The translations under genes and the position numbers were made by a program. A stretch of 64,000 bases of DNA, taken from contig NZ_VTQX01000005.1 in assembly GCF_008764295.1 (NCBI RefSeq), positions 1 to 64,000 on the forward strand, read 5' to 3'. Positions within the stretch are counted from its first letter, which is position 1. Every line of letters begins with the position of its first letter. This DNA comes from Bacillus methanolicus (GTDB lineage Bacteria; Bacillota; Bacilli; Bacillales; Cytobacillaceae). The notes under the pieces are model-generated. The model was not told the origin of the DNA, did not search any database, and worked only from the letters and a program-made list of their open reading frames with translations. Below are positions 46,550 through 57,270 of the stretch, piece by piece.

Positions 46550-47296
46550 TTAATTTACCCTTGAGCCATGCTCCATCTCCCACAATTTCTCAAAGAAAGG
46601 CTGTCCCTTAATTAAATTCTCACAAAACTGTTCATGCTTAGCGGACCAGCCATATTGAATTTCTTCATATAATTGCTGCCAAACCTCTTCAAAAGGCAAT
46701 TGTTGTATCTCACCGTAACGTTCTGGACTCCACTCCGTATACCAATAGCGAATCTCAGCAACATTATCACAGGCACGAAGCTGATCAAGAGCCATAAACA
46801 ACAATTGTTTTAATTGTCTTTCCTTCCTTGTTAAACCATTCATCAATTCTGGTGCAGGAGATAAAATATGGAATTCCTTTAAAGAAGATGAATCATTAAA
46901 GGAATAGTCAATCGGTTCATGATTTTCGATCATTTCATAGACCAATTGCTCCTGTCTCGGAATCAACCTACTTTTGCGTATCGGAATGTTGTAACCGATT
47001 GTATCAACAACGATAATATCCATACCGTCAGTAGCAATGAAACAATAATCAAGTTGAACTCTCTCATGATTTTTTCGTAAATACGCCTTTTGATAAATGT
47101 CATCTAACAACTGCTGCGGCAGTTCAGATAAATCATTTTCTATGTATTTAAATAAAACCGTACTGACTTTCAATAATGGCACTTGATCGAGTAGCTCCAC
47201 ACCATCATCCTTGCGCCATTCATGGAAGTGACATACATTATATCCATTCTCTTCACCTTCAAACCAATTGACCCAAACATCATGAAGATATAACAT
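46550..47296 (-). CDS. yjbA: YjbA family protein (DUF3603)
   Basis: This protein of about 248 residues starts [20 protein letters not shown] and has [21 protein letters not shown] and [22 protein letters not shown], matching the conserved YjbA proteins that lie next to trpS in Bacillus. There is no signal peptide or membrane helix. The function is unknown. GAGGGG stands 7 nt before ATG 47296; the longer frame to 47362 is not used. Confidence 0.88.
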   Translation of the reverse strand: MLYLHDVWVNWFEGEENGYNVCHFHEWRKDDGVELLDQVPLLKVSTVLFKYIENDLSELPQQLLDDIYQKAYLRKNHERVQLDYCFIATDGMDIIVVDTIGYNIPIRKSRLIPRQEQLVYEMIENHEPIDYSFNDSSSLKEFHILSPAPELMNGLTRKERQLKQLLFMALDQLRACDNVAEIRYWYTEWSPERYGEIQQLPFEEVWQQLYEEIQYGWSAKHEQFCENLIKGQPFFEKLWEMEHGSRVN

Positions 47297-47567
47297 GAAT
47301 CTACCCCTCACTCCTTCAATCATACTTCCTCCACATCTAGATGCGAAATACTTTATGCGCAATAAAGTTATCTGTTTGTCACTCAGTATGGGCAGTGAGG
47401 GGGCAATTTATTCCCAAAAATCCCACCTTAAACCAATTTCTTTAAAGTCGGTGTTGATGTTTGGCTCCGTTCATGTGAAACAAAAGGTTTTTACACGAAA
47501 GAAGCCTAACTTCGTCTTATCAACTTCCAGAAAGCCAATCTTTAGCAATCTTTATGTTGGCTAAAAA

Positions 47568-47603
47568 AAGAAAAGACCCGCAAAACTTCGCGGATCTTTT
47601 CTT
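47568..47603 (-). terminator. Terminator of the App operon
   Basis: AAAAGATCCGCGAAG pairs with the CGGGTCTTTTC arm around TTTTGC, followed by TTTTTTTT on the minus strand. Confidence 0.82.
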
Positions 47604-47612
47604 TTATATTTG

Positions 47613-49508
47613 TTATTCAGCTTTAATTGGTTCTTCTTGTGTAACAGAAATTTCATGATATTTTGTAGGTAGTACCCCTTCTTCAATCGTGTAGTTATGA
47701 ACACGGTTGTTAACAGGTACCAGAATCGCACGATATAATGTTGGGAATACTGGCACTTCATCTACCATGAATTGTTGCCATTCTTTATATGCTTCTTTAC
47801 GGTAATCCATATCAAACGCTTCTTGTGAAACCCCTTTTGCCATGATTTCATCATTCTTGTCACTTGCATAACGGGAGAAGTTATAGATGGCATCGCGACC
47901 ATATAAACCTCGTGGGTCTACATCAATACCAACACCCCATGCACCTTGGAAAATATCAACTTTCGGATCATCATCGCCATTTTGCCCTACTCTCTCATAG
48001 AAAGAGTTAAACTCTTGGAGGCGGCCATCTAATAATTCAACTTTTAATCCAACAGCTTCCCATGCTTGGATATAATATTGAGCAAGCGGTTCAGCCGTGT
48101 CTCCACCAGACATTGTTGCAAAGTTAATCACTAACGGCTCTCCATTTTTATCTTCGCGAATTCCATCGCCATCCACATCGACATAACCTGCTTCTTCAAG
48201 CAATTGCTTTGCTTTTTCCGGATCATACGCCAATCCAGGATTTGTTTCATCATGGAATTCAGGATGAGACGGAGGAATTAATGTTGTCGCATTCCAGCGA
48301 AGACCGTGATAGAACTTGTTACCAACTGTATCATTATCAACCGCATGCCACATTGCTTTTCGGAGATTGACATCTGCCATTTTTGCATTTGGATCAGGTT
48401 TTACGGTTGCTGTTTCCTTATCCCATGTACCTAGTTTAAAACCAATATATGTGTAAGCACGGTCGATCTTTCCTAACCATTCAACATTCGATAAATTTGC
48501 ATTGCTAGGGAATTGATCCACATCAAATTTATCTACAGTATCAACCTCACCCTTTTGTAGAGCTTGAGCTACAACATTCGGGTTGATGACTTTGACTGTA
48601 ACTTGGTCTAGCTTTGGTTCTCCACGCCAGTAGTCCGGGTTTTTCTTCATCACTACTGCTTCACCAGGAGTGATGCTCTCAACGATGAAAGGACCGAAAC
48701 CAATTGGGTTTTGACGGACTTCCGCTGATGCTGACATATCTGCTACTGCCATATCTCCAAAAATATGTTTTGCAAGTGGATATGTCCAAATACTTCCTGT
48801 TACTAATGACGGAGTTGATTCTTTATATGTGATTTGCAACGTTTTTTCGTCTAATACTTCAATACCAGTAATCGTATCTGCCTCTCCTGCACGGTAAGCC
48901 TCTACTCCAACAATATTCGTGAAATCTGAACCATAGCGTGGACCATCATAGTCAGGATCGGAAATCACTTCATGGGCAAATAACCAATCTTCTGCCGTTA
49001 CAGGCTGACCATCATGCCAGTTCACATTATCTCTAATTTGGAACTTGATTGTAACACCCTTGTCTGTTACTTGAGCTGCTTCTTCGGCAGGCAATGTTGC
49101 AAGGACATCAGCAGAAACTTCATCTAATGGCTCATAAGTTGCCGCCCCATCATTTGTGTATACATAGCTCTCATCCCAAGTTAATAACGATTCGTCAAAC
49201 CAAGACAGAATTTCCGCATCTGGATTTCCAGAATAGAAATTCCAGTTTAATGTACCTTCAAACGCAGTATCAGAAACGAGACCAAAGGTAAAATTTCCAC
49301 CTTCCATCGCATCCCCTTCATTTGTTTTAACCTGTTTGAAATCTTCGATGGAATATAGTCCATCTTCCTTTTTTGCATCTTCTGATGTCTTGTCTCCATC
49401 ATCTGACTCTTTAGCAGAATCATCCTTGCCGCTAGAACAAGCTGCTAATGCAAGCACCAATACAAGCATAAGTGCCAACAGAAGCTTACTAAATTTAGCT
49501 TTCTTCAT
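47613..49508 (-). CDS. Oligopeptide-binding lipoprotein AppA-like
   Basis: This 631-residue receptor has a lipobox ALAAC (about residues 19-23) and an acidic linker. Family motifs: FGLVSDTAFEGTLNW, IKFQIRDNVNWHDGQPVTAEDWLFAHEVI, NPIGFGPFIVESITPGEAVVMKKNPDYW, and DVNLRKAMWHAVDND. It is most like AppA-type receptors, which bind larger peptides. GGGAGG stands before ATG 49508. It is the last gene of the D-F-B-C-A operon, with a terminator just after. Confidence 0.92.
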   Translation of the reverse strand: MKKAKFSKLLLALMLVLVLALAACSSGKDDSAKESDDGDKTSEDAKKEDGLYSIEDFKQVKTNEGDAMEGGNFTFGLVSDTAFEGTLNWNFYSGNPDAEILSWFDESLLTWDESYVYTNDGAATYEPLDEVSADVLATLPAEEAAQVTDKGVTIKFQIRDNVNWHDGQPVTAEDWLFAHEVISDPDYDGPRYGSDFTNIVGVEAYRAGEADTITGIEVLDEKTLQITYKESTPSLVTGSIWTYPLAKHIFGDMAVADMSASAEVRQNPIGFGPFIVESITPGEAVVMKKNPDYWRGEPKLDQVTVKVINPNVVAQALQKGEVDTVDKFDVDQFPSNANLSNVEWLGKIDRAYTYIGFKLGTWDKETATVKPDPNAKMADVNLRKAMWHAVDNDTVGNKFYHGLRWNATTLIPPSHPEFHDETNPGLAYDPEKAKQLLEEAGYVDVDGDGIREDKNGEPLVINFATMSGGDTAEPLAQYYIQAWEAVGLKVELLDGRLQEFNSFYERVGQNGDDDPKVDIFQGAWGVGIDVDPRGLYGRDAIYNFSRYASDKNDEIMAKGVSQEAFDMDYRKEAYKEWQQFMVDEVPVFPTLYRAILVPVNNRVHNYTIEEGVLPTKYHEISVTQEEPIKAE

Positions 49509-49523
49509 TTCATTGCCTCCCTT

Positions 49524-50429
49524 TTATCCTCTTCTTTGTCTTGCGTCAGTCGCACGCTTCAGCGCTTGACCAACATTGTTTATACTTAACATCAATACTA
49601 AAATTAGCACTGATGCTGGTACCCAAACCCACCATCTAAATTCAAGCGTTTGCGGGTTTCTTGCATAACTGACAAGAGTCCCTAAACTCGGTGTGCTTTC
49701 AGGGAAGCCAAACCCTAAGAATGATAACCCTGATTCCAAGCCAATATTAGCTGCCAAATTCAATGTCATCGTAACGATGATTAACGAACTTAAATTTGGC
49801 AGAACTTGTGTGAACATAATCTTAAAATTAGATGTTCCAAGTGTTTTCGAAGCTTGTACGTAATCTAGTTCTTTTTCTTGAAGTGCTTTCGAACGAATTA
49901 ACCGGGCGATTCCCATCCATAAGAAAGCAGTCATAATTAAAGAGAATGTGAGAATACTATATTTCGGAACAATTGCAACGAACACGATAACAATCATTAA
50001 GAAAGGTAAAACTTGGAAAAAATCCAAAATCCTCATCATGATATTATCAACGGTTCCACCGAAATAACCTGCTACTAAACCATAGATAATGCCAATAGCA
50101 CCAGTCATCAATGTAACTAAAATTCCAATGGATAAAGAGTTACGTGTTCCAATAATTAATTGACCAAATACGTCCCGTCCACCATAGTCTGTTCCAAGTA
50201 GAAACTCTTCGGAAGGCGGCTGATGAATTGAAAATAAATCAACCTTAACAATTTCTCTCACATCCAACAGTAATGAAGTTCCATACACTATAATCATAAT
50301 GGCTATAAGAAATATTAAGGAAAACAATGCTACTTTGTCCCGCATAATCTCCCGACCGACAATTTTCCAGCCAGAAGGACTTTTAACGATTTCCGATCCT
50401 TTTCCAAGGTCTATTTTGTTTGTTTCCAT
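49524..50429 (-). CDS. appC: Oligopeptide ABC permease AppC
   Basis: This 301-residue protein has helices starting with VALFSLIFLIAIMIIVYG and the EAA loop QASKTLGTSNFKIMFTQVLPNLSSL. It forms the inner-membrane channel with AppB. GAGGTGAG stands before the ATG. It sits between appB and the receptor gene, 15 bp before the latter. Confidence 0.94.
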   Translation of the reverse strand: METNKIDLGKGSEIVKSPSGWKIVGREIMRDKVALFSLIFLIAIMIIVYGTSLLLDVREIVKVDLFSIHQPPSEEFLLGTDYGGRDVFGQLIIGTRNSLSIGILVTLMTGAIGIIYGLVAGYFGGTVDNIMMRILDFFQVLPFLMIVIVFVAIVPKYSILTFSLIMTAFLWMGIARLIRSKALQEKELDYVQASKTLGTSNFKIMFTQVLPNLSSLIIVTMTLNLAANIGLESGLSFLGFGFPESTPSLGTLVSYARNPQTLEFRWWVWVPASVLILVLMLSINNVGQALKRATDARQRRG

Positions 50430-50456
50430 TTTTGCTCACCTCACAGTTTACGATGC

Positions 50457-51419
50457 TTATTTAATCCGAATACGCGGGTCAACTAGGCTTAAAATAATAT
50501 CTGATAGCAATGTACCCAAGATGGTTAAAATTCCAAATAATAAGACAAGAGATGTAACAACACTATAGTCACGAAGAAGAATGGAATTTAAGAATAATTG
50601 CCCCATCCCTGGATACCCAAAGATATTTTCGATAAAAATGGAGCCTCCGATTAACCCAGTGATTTCATATCCGAAGAAAGCAGCAATCGGCAACAGTGAA
50701 TTTCTTAAAATATGGCGATTATACACTCTCGATTCAGATGCACCTTTTGCCCTTGCCGTTAAAATAAAATCCTTTTGTTTCGTATCAATAATCTCACTTC
50801 TTAAATATTGAACAGTTGATACGGTCGTGATCAATGCCATTGATAACGCTGGAAGCAGCATATGATACAGCTTGCTCATCACATATTCAAATGTTCCTGG
50901 TGTTAACCCTGGCTTAACACTGCCCCCTGTTGGAAACCAGCCAAGATGAAAACCGAAGATCCACAACATCACAAGTGCGAAAATGAAAAGTGGTGCTGCA
51001 AAACCAATATACGTATAACCTGTAATTAAACGATCCGCCCACGAATCATTATAGCGCCCACTCGTAATCCCAAGCGGAATCGCAATTAAATACGTTAAAA
51101 CTAAAGTCAGAAGTGAAAGCCAGAATGAATTTACAATTCTTTGCCACACCAATTCAGAAACAGGCATTTTAAAGTGAAAGGATTGGCCTAAATCACCTGT
51201 GAACACTCCTGCAACCCACCTCGTGTATTGCTCATACCACGGATCGTTCAATCCTAACTCTTCCCGTTTTTCGGCGATCGTGTTCGGATCAACATTTGGA
51301 TCAATCAAACCGGTTAAAGCATCACCAGGCATCATTTTTGCTAGCATAAATACGATAATACTCAGTAAAATTACTTGTGGAATCATTATCATGATTCGTC
51401 GTATAGAAAATTTCCACAT
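50457..51419 (-). CDS. appB: Oligopeptide ABC permease AppB
   Basis: This protein of about 320 residues opens MWKFSIRRIMIMIPQVILLSI and has the EAA loop LTARAKGASESRVYNRHILRNSLLPIA. It is the DppB-type permease. ATG 51419 is preferred, with AAAGG 9 nt upstream; a TTG at 51428 overlaps that site. It follows appF closely. Confidence 0.93.
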   Translation of the reverse strand: MWKFSIRRIMIMIPQVILLSIIVFMLAKMMPGDALTGLIDPNVDPNTIAEKREELGLNDPWYEQYTRWVAGVFTGDLGQSFHFKMPVSELVWQRIVNSFWLSLLTLVLTYLIAIPLGITSGRYNDSWADRLITGYTYIGFAAPLFIFALVMLWIFGFHLGWFPTGGSVKPGLTPGTFEYVMSKLYHMLLPALSMALITTVSTVQYLRSEIIDTKQKDFILTARAKGASESRVYNRHILRNSLLPIAAFFGYEITGLIGGSIFIENIFGYPGMGQLFLNSILLRDYSVVTSLVLLFGILTILGTLLSDIILSLVDPRIRIK

Positions 51420-51424
51420 AACAA

Positions 51425-52357
51425 TCAACCTTTCTCAGGCAAAGCCACTAGATGTGTGTCCGATACGGGCTGTAGTTGAAAGGCCAAGCCCTCGTCATCA
51501 AAGTATTGATTATATGCCTGTTCATACTCGTTCTTAACTTCTTGGCGAAATTGCAGGTGCTGCTGCCGATTTCGTGGATTCATATCAGGAATCGCTGCAA
51601 CCAGACGTTTTGTGTATATATGCTGTGGATGATTAAAAATATCCTCTTTCGTTCCAGACTCTACATATCTACCTTTATACATAATGCCAATTTGGTCACA
51701 CATATGTTTGATAACCCCTAAATCGTGACTAATAAACAAATAGGTTAACCCTAGTTCTTTCTGAATTTCCTTCATGAAATTTAATACTTGAGCTTGTACG
51801 GAAACATCAAGTGCAGACACAGGCTCGTCTGCAATAATTAGTTTTGGTTTCAATGCAATTGCTCTTGCAATGCCAATCCTTTGTCTTTGTCCACCTGAAA
51901 ACTCATGGGGGTATTTGAGAATACTTTCCGGGTTTAAACCGACAAGTTCCAATAATTCTTGAACTCTCTTTGTTTCTTCCCCTTTTGTTAACTTTTCATA
52001 ATTTCGTAAAGGTTCAGAAATAATATCAATAACCCGTTTTTTAGGATTTAACGAGGAATATGGATCCTGAAAAATCATTTGAATATCTCTGCGAATATCC
52101 TTATTCGCTTTATTTAAATTCGTGATATCCTGTCCTTCAAAAAAAACTTGTCCAGAGGTAATTTTATTTAGACCAATAATTGCCCTTCCTGTCGTTGTTT
52201 TACCAGAGCCAGATTCGCCAACTAGCCCATATGTTTTTCCTTTTTCTATAGAAAAGTTGACCCCATCTACTGCTTTGATATGAGCCAATGTCCGACCAAA
52301 TAATCCGCCTTTCACAGGAAAATGAACCTTTAAGTCTTTTACTTCAAGATACGACAT
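51425..52357 (-). CDS. appF: Oligopeptide ABC ATP-binding protein AppF
   Basis: This protein of about 310 residues has Walker A GESGSGKTTTGRAI, Q-loop IFQDPYSSLNPKK, signature SGGQRQRIGIARAIA and Walker B LIIADEPVSALDVS. It is the second ATPase of the App system. ATG 52357 is preferred (AAGGAGGG upstream); this overlaps the end of appD by 14 bp, which implies coupling. Confidence 0.94.
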   Translation of the reverse strand: MSYLEVKDLKVHFPVKGGLFGRTLAHIKAVDGVNFSIEKGKTYGLVGESGSGKTTTGRAIIGLNKITSGQVFFEGQDITNLNKANKDIRRDIQMIFQDPYSSLNPKKRVIDIISEPLRNYEKLTKGEETKRVQELLELVGLNPESILKYPHEFSGGQRQRIGIARAIALKPKLIIADEPVSALDVSVQAQVLNFMKEIQKELGLTYLFISHDLGVIKHMCDQIGIMYKGRYVESGTKEDIFNHPQHIYTKRLVAAIPDMNPRNRQQHLQFRQEVKNEYEQAYNQYFDDEGLAFQLQPVSDTHLVALPEKG

Positions 52358-53357
52358 GCCGATTACCCTCCTTATCTCGATCAGGGAAATGAAAATCCTT
52401 GTAGCAGGTGCAGCGAACAAAGTGCCCTGGGCTTACTTCATGCAGTTGAGGATTTTTCTCATGTGCTGAATCCGCAATCCAGGGAATTCTCGCACCAAAT
52501 CGACAGCCTTCTCTCGGTAAATTTTGTAATGCCGGAACTACACCTTGAATAACATGTAGGGTGGATTGCTCCTCGTTTGCCGTCGGCACCGAATTCAAGA
52601 GCGATCTTGTATAAGGATGTAAAGGATTTTCAAATAATGTATAGACATCAGCTATTTCAACAATTTGACCTGCGTACATCACTGCGACTCGATCAGCCAT
52701 TTCTGCTACCACTCCTAAATCATGGGTAATCAGGATAACGCCAGCTCCAGACTCTTCTTTCAATTCCTTAATTAAATCCAGAATTTGTGATTGAATGGTA
52801 ACATCAAGAGAAGTTGTGGGTTCATCTGCAATTAACAGTTCCGGATTATTAGCAATTGCCATTGCAATCACAACCCTTTGTCTCATCCCTCCAGATAGTT
52901 CATGAGGAAATTGATTAAAAACATGTTCAGGGCGGGGAATACCAACTTTATTCAATAATTCTAGTACTCTCTCTTTTCGCTTTTCCGCAGAATTTGTTCC
53001 ATGTATGAGCAGTATTTCTCCGATTTGCTCTCCGATAATCATAAGTGGATTCAAGGCTGTTAAAGGATCCTGAAAGATCATCCCCATGTCCTTTCCACGT
53101 AGTTTATTTAATTTACTAGTCGGTAAATTCGCAATATTCTGACCTTTAAAATCGATATTCCCTTCAATTTTTGCTCTGCTATGAAGATTCATAATAGAAA
53201 AGGCTAAAGCACTTTTACCGCATCCGGATTCTCCGACAATCGCTAGTAATTCATTTTTATTAACTGTTAAAGATACTCCGTCTACTGCTGGATAATAGTC
53301 ATCTTTAATTCGAAAAGATGTCCGTAAATTATCTATTTTTAAGATTGGTTCGCTCAA
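52344..53357 (-). CDS. appD: Oligopeptide ABC ATP-binding protein AppD
   Basis: This 337-residue ATPase has Walker A GESGCGKSALAFSI, Q-loop IFQDPLTALNP, signature SGGMRQRVVIAMAIA and Walker B LLIADEPTTSLDVT. The C-terminal part has EGCRFGARIPWI and FVRCTCYK, resembling the cysteine cluster of OppD-type ATPases. The start is TTG 53357 with GGGGG 7 nt upstream. It is the first gene of the App operon. Confidence 0.94.
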   Translation of the reverse strand: MSEPILKIDNLRTSFRIKDDYYPAVDGVSLTVNKNELLAIVGESGCGKSALAFSIMNLHSRAKIEGNIDFKGQNIANLPTSKLNKLRGKDMGMIFQDPLTALNPLMIIGEQIGEILLIHGTNSAEKRKERVLELLNKVGIPRPEHVFNQFPHELSGGMRQRVVIAMAIANNPELLIADEPTTSLDVTIQSQILDLIKELKEESGAGVILITHDLGVVAEMADRVAVMYAGQIVEIADVYTLFENPLHPYTRSLLNSVPTANEEQSTLHVIQGVVPALQNLPREGCRFGARIPWIADSAHEKNPQLHEVSPGHFVRCTCYKDFHFPDRDKEGNRHVVS

Positions 53358-53604
53358 AATAAATCCCCCTACCCTTTCACATAAAACTATGAATAGTGAA
53401 CTTAAGCTTTTTAACAGCTATATTTCGAAGGCAAATTTGCATTTTGCCCGTTATTCAAATTATTCTGTTTATTCGTTCGGTTGATTAAAATATTATTACA
53501 ATTTTGTTAAAATAGCAAGAGTTTTTTTACAATTATCAAAGTTCTCTTTATTTATAAATTTTCAAACGCTTGTCTGACAAGACTTTGAACCAATTACACT
53601 TGTT

Positions 53605-54339
53605 TCACTTTATGAAATTTTCGGAATTCGAATAAAAATTTATTTTTTCAGAAAAATTTACATCTTTAAGCAATGCTTTTGTAAGATGATATCCCAATGC
53701 ATATCCAAGAAGCTTCGGGTAACCCCTTTTCCCGTATAAAATTCGGTCATGAAGTGGCTGTTCCCTTCCTGTTTCAATTATTTTCTCTTTTAACTCTCGC
53801 CAGTATTGCTCTAATTCTTTCTCCGTATAATAATCGCACCATTTTGCTCGATATTTGCTGCCACAGTAATACTCTACAGCATATTCTGCAAGTCCCTCTA
53901 ATATGATGGAATCTAGCAAATTATAGTCAATTATTTCCTTTTTTTGCTTATTCATCCTGCAAACATGATGATATTCATGGACAAATAAAGCTTCCAATTC
54001 CATCAAATCTTCAAGTGGAGTTAAAAACAAAAACATTTTCTTTTTAAAGGAAACACCGCCTTTATCTCCAAATCGGCGATCAATGGGAAATATATAAATA
54101 TTCACGTCTGGACCATTCCATAATTTTTGATATTTCGTTAATAGCTTTCTCACTTCTTCCCATATTTTATTTTTTTGCAATCTTTGAAAATAGTCCCATG
54201 TCCTTCGATTCGGTGTATACATTCCAAACTGGACCAAATATGAATATAAATCAGACTTACTCAAGTCAATTTTTTGGCAGATTTTTTTCGGATTGTCAAA
54301 ATGATCATTTAACCATTTATCCGTTTCAACAACTCCCAC
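53605..54339 (-). CDS. yjaZ: YjaZ-like metalloprotease (DUF2268)
   Basis: This 244-residue protein has the zinc motif H-E-Y-H-H in LFVHEYHHVCRMNK (about residue 127), followed by ILEGLAEYAVEYYCG with the third ligand glutamate. This fits the DUF2268/YjaZ predicted peptidases. No signal peptide is present. The start is GTG 54339 with GGAGG 7 nt upstream. It lies between the App operon and fabF, the place of yjaZ in B. subtilis. Confidence 0.85.
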   Translation of the reverse strand: MGVVETDKWLNDHFDNPKKICQKIDLSKSDLYSYLVQFGMYTPNRRTWDYFQRLQKNKIWEEVRKLLTKYQKLWNGPDVNIYIFPIDRRFGDKGGVSFKKKMFLFLTPLEDLMELEALFVHEYHHVCRMNKQKKEIIDYNLLDSIILEGLAEYAVEYYCGSKYRAKWCDYYTEKELEQYWRELKEKIIETGREQPLHDRILYGKRGYPKLLGYALGYHLTKALLKDVNFSEKINFYSNSENFIK

Positions 54340-54712
54340 ATTCCCACCTCCAATTTTTCATTAGTGTATGAAAATAAGTTTAAAAAGAGACTTTACGCTG
54401 ATAAAAAAGGAGCAAAGGTATTGTTCTTTTCGAATGAAGCTGCAGTTTCAATTTGCCTCCAGCAGATATTTAGTCTTTTCTCTGTGTCGCTAGATTTTTG
54501 TCATGCTCTCTCTATCCTTCAGTGCAATGAATACGAGGTGGACGAATGTCCTCCTCGATGCCTTTCTCAAACAATTTGTGCAAAAAGGAAGGTTACAAAG
54601 AGCATGAGTGTTTCGATGATAACCAAAAGCAGCATCAAGAAGTTCGTGAGTAAATCACTACAGAAGAGGAAAAGGAAATCGATGTAGAATCCGCATTAGG
54701 TCAGAGCAAATT
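54340..54712. other. Region without a supported gene
   Basis: A 107-codon plus-strand open frame (54364-54687) lacks a ribosome site and protein-like composition. An acidic-rich patch in another frame (54560-54700) is interrupted by a stop and could be a relic. No operator was seen. Confidence 0.3.
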
Positions 54713-54865
54713 TTATAGCGGATTCCAACGCTTTTCATTAGAAGCCTTTAATAAAACATCGTTGAATGGGTTCTTATTTGCGTTACCCATAATTAAATAA
54801 AGTGAGAATCCAATAAGTAAGGCGGGCAAGGAGTATAAAGTAAAAAGGAGGAAGCTCCCTTTCAT
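54713..54865 (-). CDS. Possible small membrane protein (50 aa)
   Basis: A minus-strand frame from ATG 54865 to TAA 54713 encodes 50 residues: one helix (LLFTLYSLPALLIGFSLYLI) and a polar C-terminal tail (GNANKNPFNDVLLKASNEKR). The sequence looks protein-like, but no good ribosome site precedes it and it lies after the fabF terminator. I do not recognise it. Confidence 0.3.
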   Translation of the reverse strand: MKGSFLLFTLYSLPALLIGFSLYLIMGNANKNPFNDVLLKASNEKRWNPL

Positions 54866-54889
54866 AAAATAACCAAAACTTATACAAAA

Positions 54890-54940
54890 GAAAAAGCTGA
54901 TATCAAAACGTCGTTTCTAACGACCTTTTGATACAGCTTC
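54890..54940 (-). terminator. Terminator of fabH-fabF
   Basis: GAAGCTGTATCAAAAGGTCG pairs imperfectly with CGACGTTTTGATATCAGCTT and is followed by TTTTC on the minus strand. Confidence 0.8.
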
Positions 54941-54956
54941 CTCTCATCAATCTTTA

Positions 54957-56195
54957 TTATTCATATTTGCGAAAAACGATGGTTGCATTATGGCCACCAA
55001 ATCCCAATGAATTGCTGAGAGCAGCTTGAACTGCCTGCTTTCTAGCAACATTTGGGACATAGTCTAAATCACATTCTGGATCAGGTGTTTGTAAATTGAT
55101 TGTTGGTGGTAAAACAGAATCTCTTAAAGTCAATACGGTAAAAATAGCTTCAACTCCACCAGCTGCTCCAAGCAAATGACCTGTCATCGACTTCGTCGAA
55201 CTGACTGCGAGCTTATAAGCATGCTCACCGAACACTTCCTTTATTGCTAATGTCTCAAATTTATCATTGTAATCTGTGCTCGTCCCATGGGCGTTAATAT
55301 AACCAATATCTTCTGGCTTAAGCTCAGCGTCCTCGATCGCCATTTTCATCGCTCTTGCTCCACCTTCTCCACCTGGTGCGGGAGCTGTAATGTGATATGC
55401 ATCGCCTGTTGCAGCGTAGCCTACAATTTCAGCATATATTTTGGCACCTCGTGCTAACGCATGCTCTAATTCTTCAAGCACGACAATTCCCGCTCCTTCT
55501 CCCATGACAAAGCCATCTCGATTTAAATCAAATGGACGGCTTGCTGTCTCTGGATCAGGATTTGTAGACAGCGCTTTGTTTGCACAGAAACCAGCCATTG
55601 CCATTCTAGAAATAGGCGCTTCTGACCCTCCTGTTACCATCACATCCGCTGCACCACGTTGAATTACCTTAAAGGCATCACCTATCGAATTGGTACCTGT
55701 TGCACAAGCAGTTACCGTACAGGAATTAAATCCTCTTGCTCCCAATGTTATAGAAACTTGACCTGCAGCCATATCAGGAATCATCATCGGAACAAAGAAT
55801 GGGCTCACTCTACGATACCCTTTGTTTAAAAACGTTTCAAATTGATTTTCAAACGTCTCCATGCCACCGATGCCTGAACCTATCCATACACCGACACGGT
55901 GCGAATTATCATCATTAATTTCTAACCCTGCATCCTTGACTGCCATCAGTGAAGCTGCGACAGCATAATGGGTGAAACGATCCATTTTTCTAGCATCTTT
56001 TTTATCAATAAACTCTTCAACATTAAAATCCTTAACTTCAGCCACCACTTTAGCAGGATAATCATCTGGATTCAATCTTGTCAGTATCCCAACACCTGAA
56101 ATACCTTCTTGAATCTTTTTCCAAATTGTCTCAGCATCATTTCCAAGTGGAGTAACGGCACCAATTCCCGTTACAACTACTCTTCTTTTCGTCAT
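54957..56195 (-). CDS. fabF: 3-oxoacyl-ACP synthase II FabF
   Basis: This 412-residue condensing enzyme elongates acyl-ACP with malonyl-ACP. The triad is Cys in VTACATGTN (about 164), His in [11 protein letters not shown] (about 303) and His in [11 protein letters not shown] (about 340). It opens [20 protein letters not shown] stands before the ATG. It follows fabH after 33 bp, as in the fabHA-fabF operon of B. subtilis, and shares the FapR-type operator. Confidence 0.96.
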   Translation of the reverse strand: MTKRRVVVTGIGAVTPLGNDAETIWKKIQEGISGVGILTRLNPDDYPAKVVAEVKDFNVEEFIDKKDARKMDRFTHYAVAASLMAVKDAGLEINDDNSHRVGVWIGSGIGGMETFENQFETFLNKGYRRVSPFFVPMMIPDMAAGQVSITLGARGFNSCTVTACATGTNSIGDAFKVIQRGAADVMVTGGSEAPISRMAMAGFCANKALSTNPDPETASRPFDLNRDGFVMGEGAGIVVLEELEHALARGAKIYAEIVGYAATGDAYHITAPAPGGEGGARAMKMAIEDAELKPEDIGYINAHGTSTDYNDKFETLAIKEVFGEHAYKLAVSSTKSMTGHLLGAAGGVEAIFTVLTLRDSVLPPTINLQTPDPECDLDYVPNVARKQAVQAALSNSLGFGGHNATIVFRKYE

Positions 56196-56228
56196 TGTAT
56201 CCTTCTCCTTTGCACATAAATAGGTATG

Positions 56229-57161
56229 CTATCTTCCCCATCTTAATGCTATTGCTCCCCAGGTTAAGCCTCCACCGAAGCCAACCATTACAATAACATC
56301 ATCATCTTTGATTTTTCCAGCTTCAAGCTCTTCAACAATTGAAATCGGAATCGAAGCAGCCGAAGTATTACCATATTTATGAACCGTTTTTGACATCTTT
56401 TCAAGTGGAAGTTCCAGCCTTTGTCTTGAAGCCTCCATAATTCGAATATTAGCTTGATGAGGAATGAGCATGTCTACATCTTCTTTTGTTAATCCAGCTT
56501 TATCTAATACTTTAACACTGCTTTCACCCATCTGCCTTACAGCAAATTTGAATACTTCTCTACCATTCATCATAATATATTCGTCTTGGTATAGGTATTT
56601 TCCTCCTGAACCATCCGCTCCTAATTCAAAAGCTAAAATACCACGGTTTTCCGATACTTGACCAATAACTGCCGCTCCAGCTCCATCGCCAAACAATACG
56701 GCCGTACTACGATCATCCCAATCCATGATCTTTGATAACTTTTCTACACCAACTACTAACACATACTTATATGCTCCGCCTTCAACAAATTGCTTCGCTG
56801 TCACCATGCCATACATAAACCCAGCACATGCTGCACTTATGTCCATCGCGGCAGCATTCACAGCTCCAAGCATTTCTTGAATTTTACAAGATACAGATGG
56901 GAAAGGAGTATCTGGTGTCACTGTAGCGACCAAAATTAAACCAATTTCCTCAGGTGAAATGTTTGCATTCTCAATTGCTTTTTTCGCAGCCCTAAATGCC
57001 ATGTCAGAGGTATCTATATTTTGATCAGCAATTCGCCTTTCTTCAATTCCTGTTCTTGTTCGAATCCATTCATCAGAAGTATCCATTTTCTTTTCTAAAT
57101 CCGTATTTGTAACAATATTATCCGGAAGAAATCTACCAATTCCTATAACTCCAGCGTTCAT
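56229..57161 (-). CDS. fabH: 3-oxoacyl-ACP synthase III FabH
   Basis: This 310-residue enzyme starts fatty-acid synthesis by condensing acyl-CoA with malonyl-ACP. The catalytic Cys is in [13 protein letters not shown] (about 112), His in [13 protein letters not shown] and Asn in [12 protein letters not shown]. Length and motifs fit FabH. AAAGGAG stands before the ATG. In Bacillus this enzyme uses branched primers. The upstream region carries a FapR-type operator. Confidence 0.96.
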   Translation of the reverse strand: MNAGVIGIGRFLPDNIVTNTDLEKKMDTSDEWIRTRTGIEERRIADQNIDTSDMAFRAAKKAIENANISPEEIGLILVATVTPDTPFPSVSCKIQEMLGAVNAAAMDISAACAGFMYGMVTAKQFVEGGAYKYVLVVGVEKLSKIMDWDDRSTAVLFGDGAGAAVIGQVSENRGILAFELGADGSGGKYLYQDEYIMMNGREVFKFAVRQMGESSVKVLDKAGLTKEDVDMLIPHQANIRIMEASRQRLELPLEKMSKTVHKYGNTSAASIPISIVEELEAGKIKDDDVIVMVGFGGGLTWGAIALRWGR

Positions 57162-57270
57162 TCCTTATCTCCTTTCATCCAAAAAAGATGTAAGATTTTC
57201 ATTCATTTATCATTCCAATTCACTTTTCCTAATTAAGATGAGCAAGCAAGTTTTATTTTTATTATCAATT

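Noticed and set aside
54364-54687. 107-codon plus-strand open frame near yjaZ
   Set aside because: It has no ribosome site and no resemblance to a protein family. It starts just upstream of the divergent yjaZ gene.
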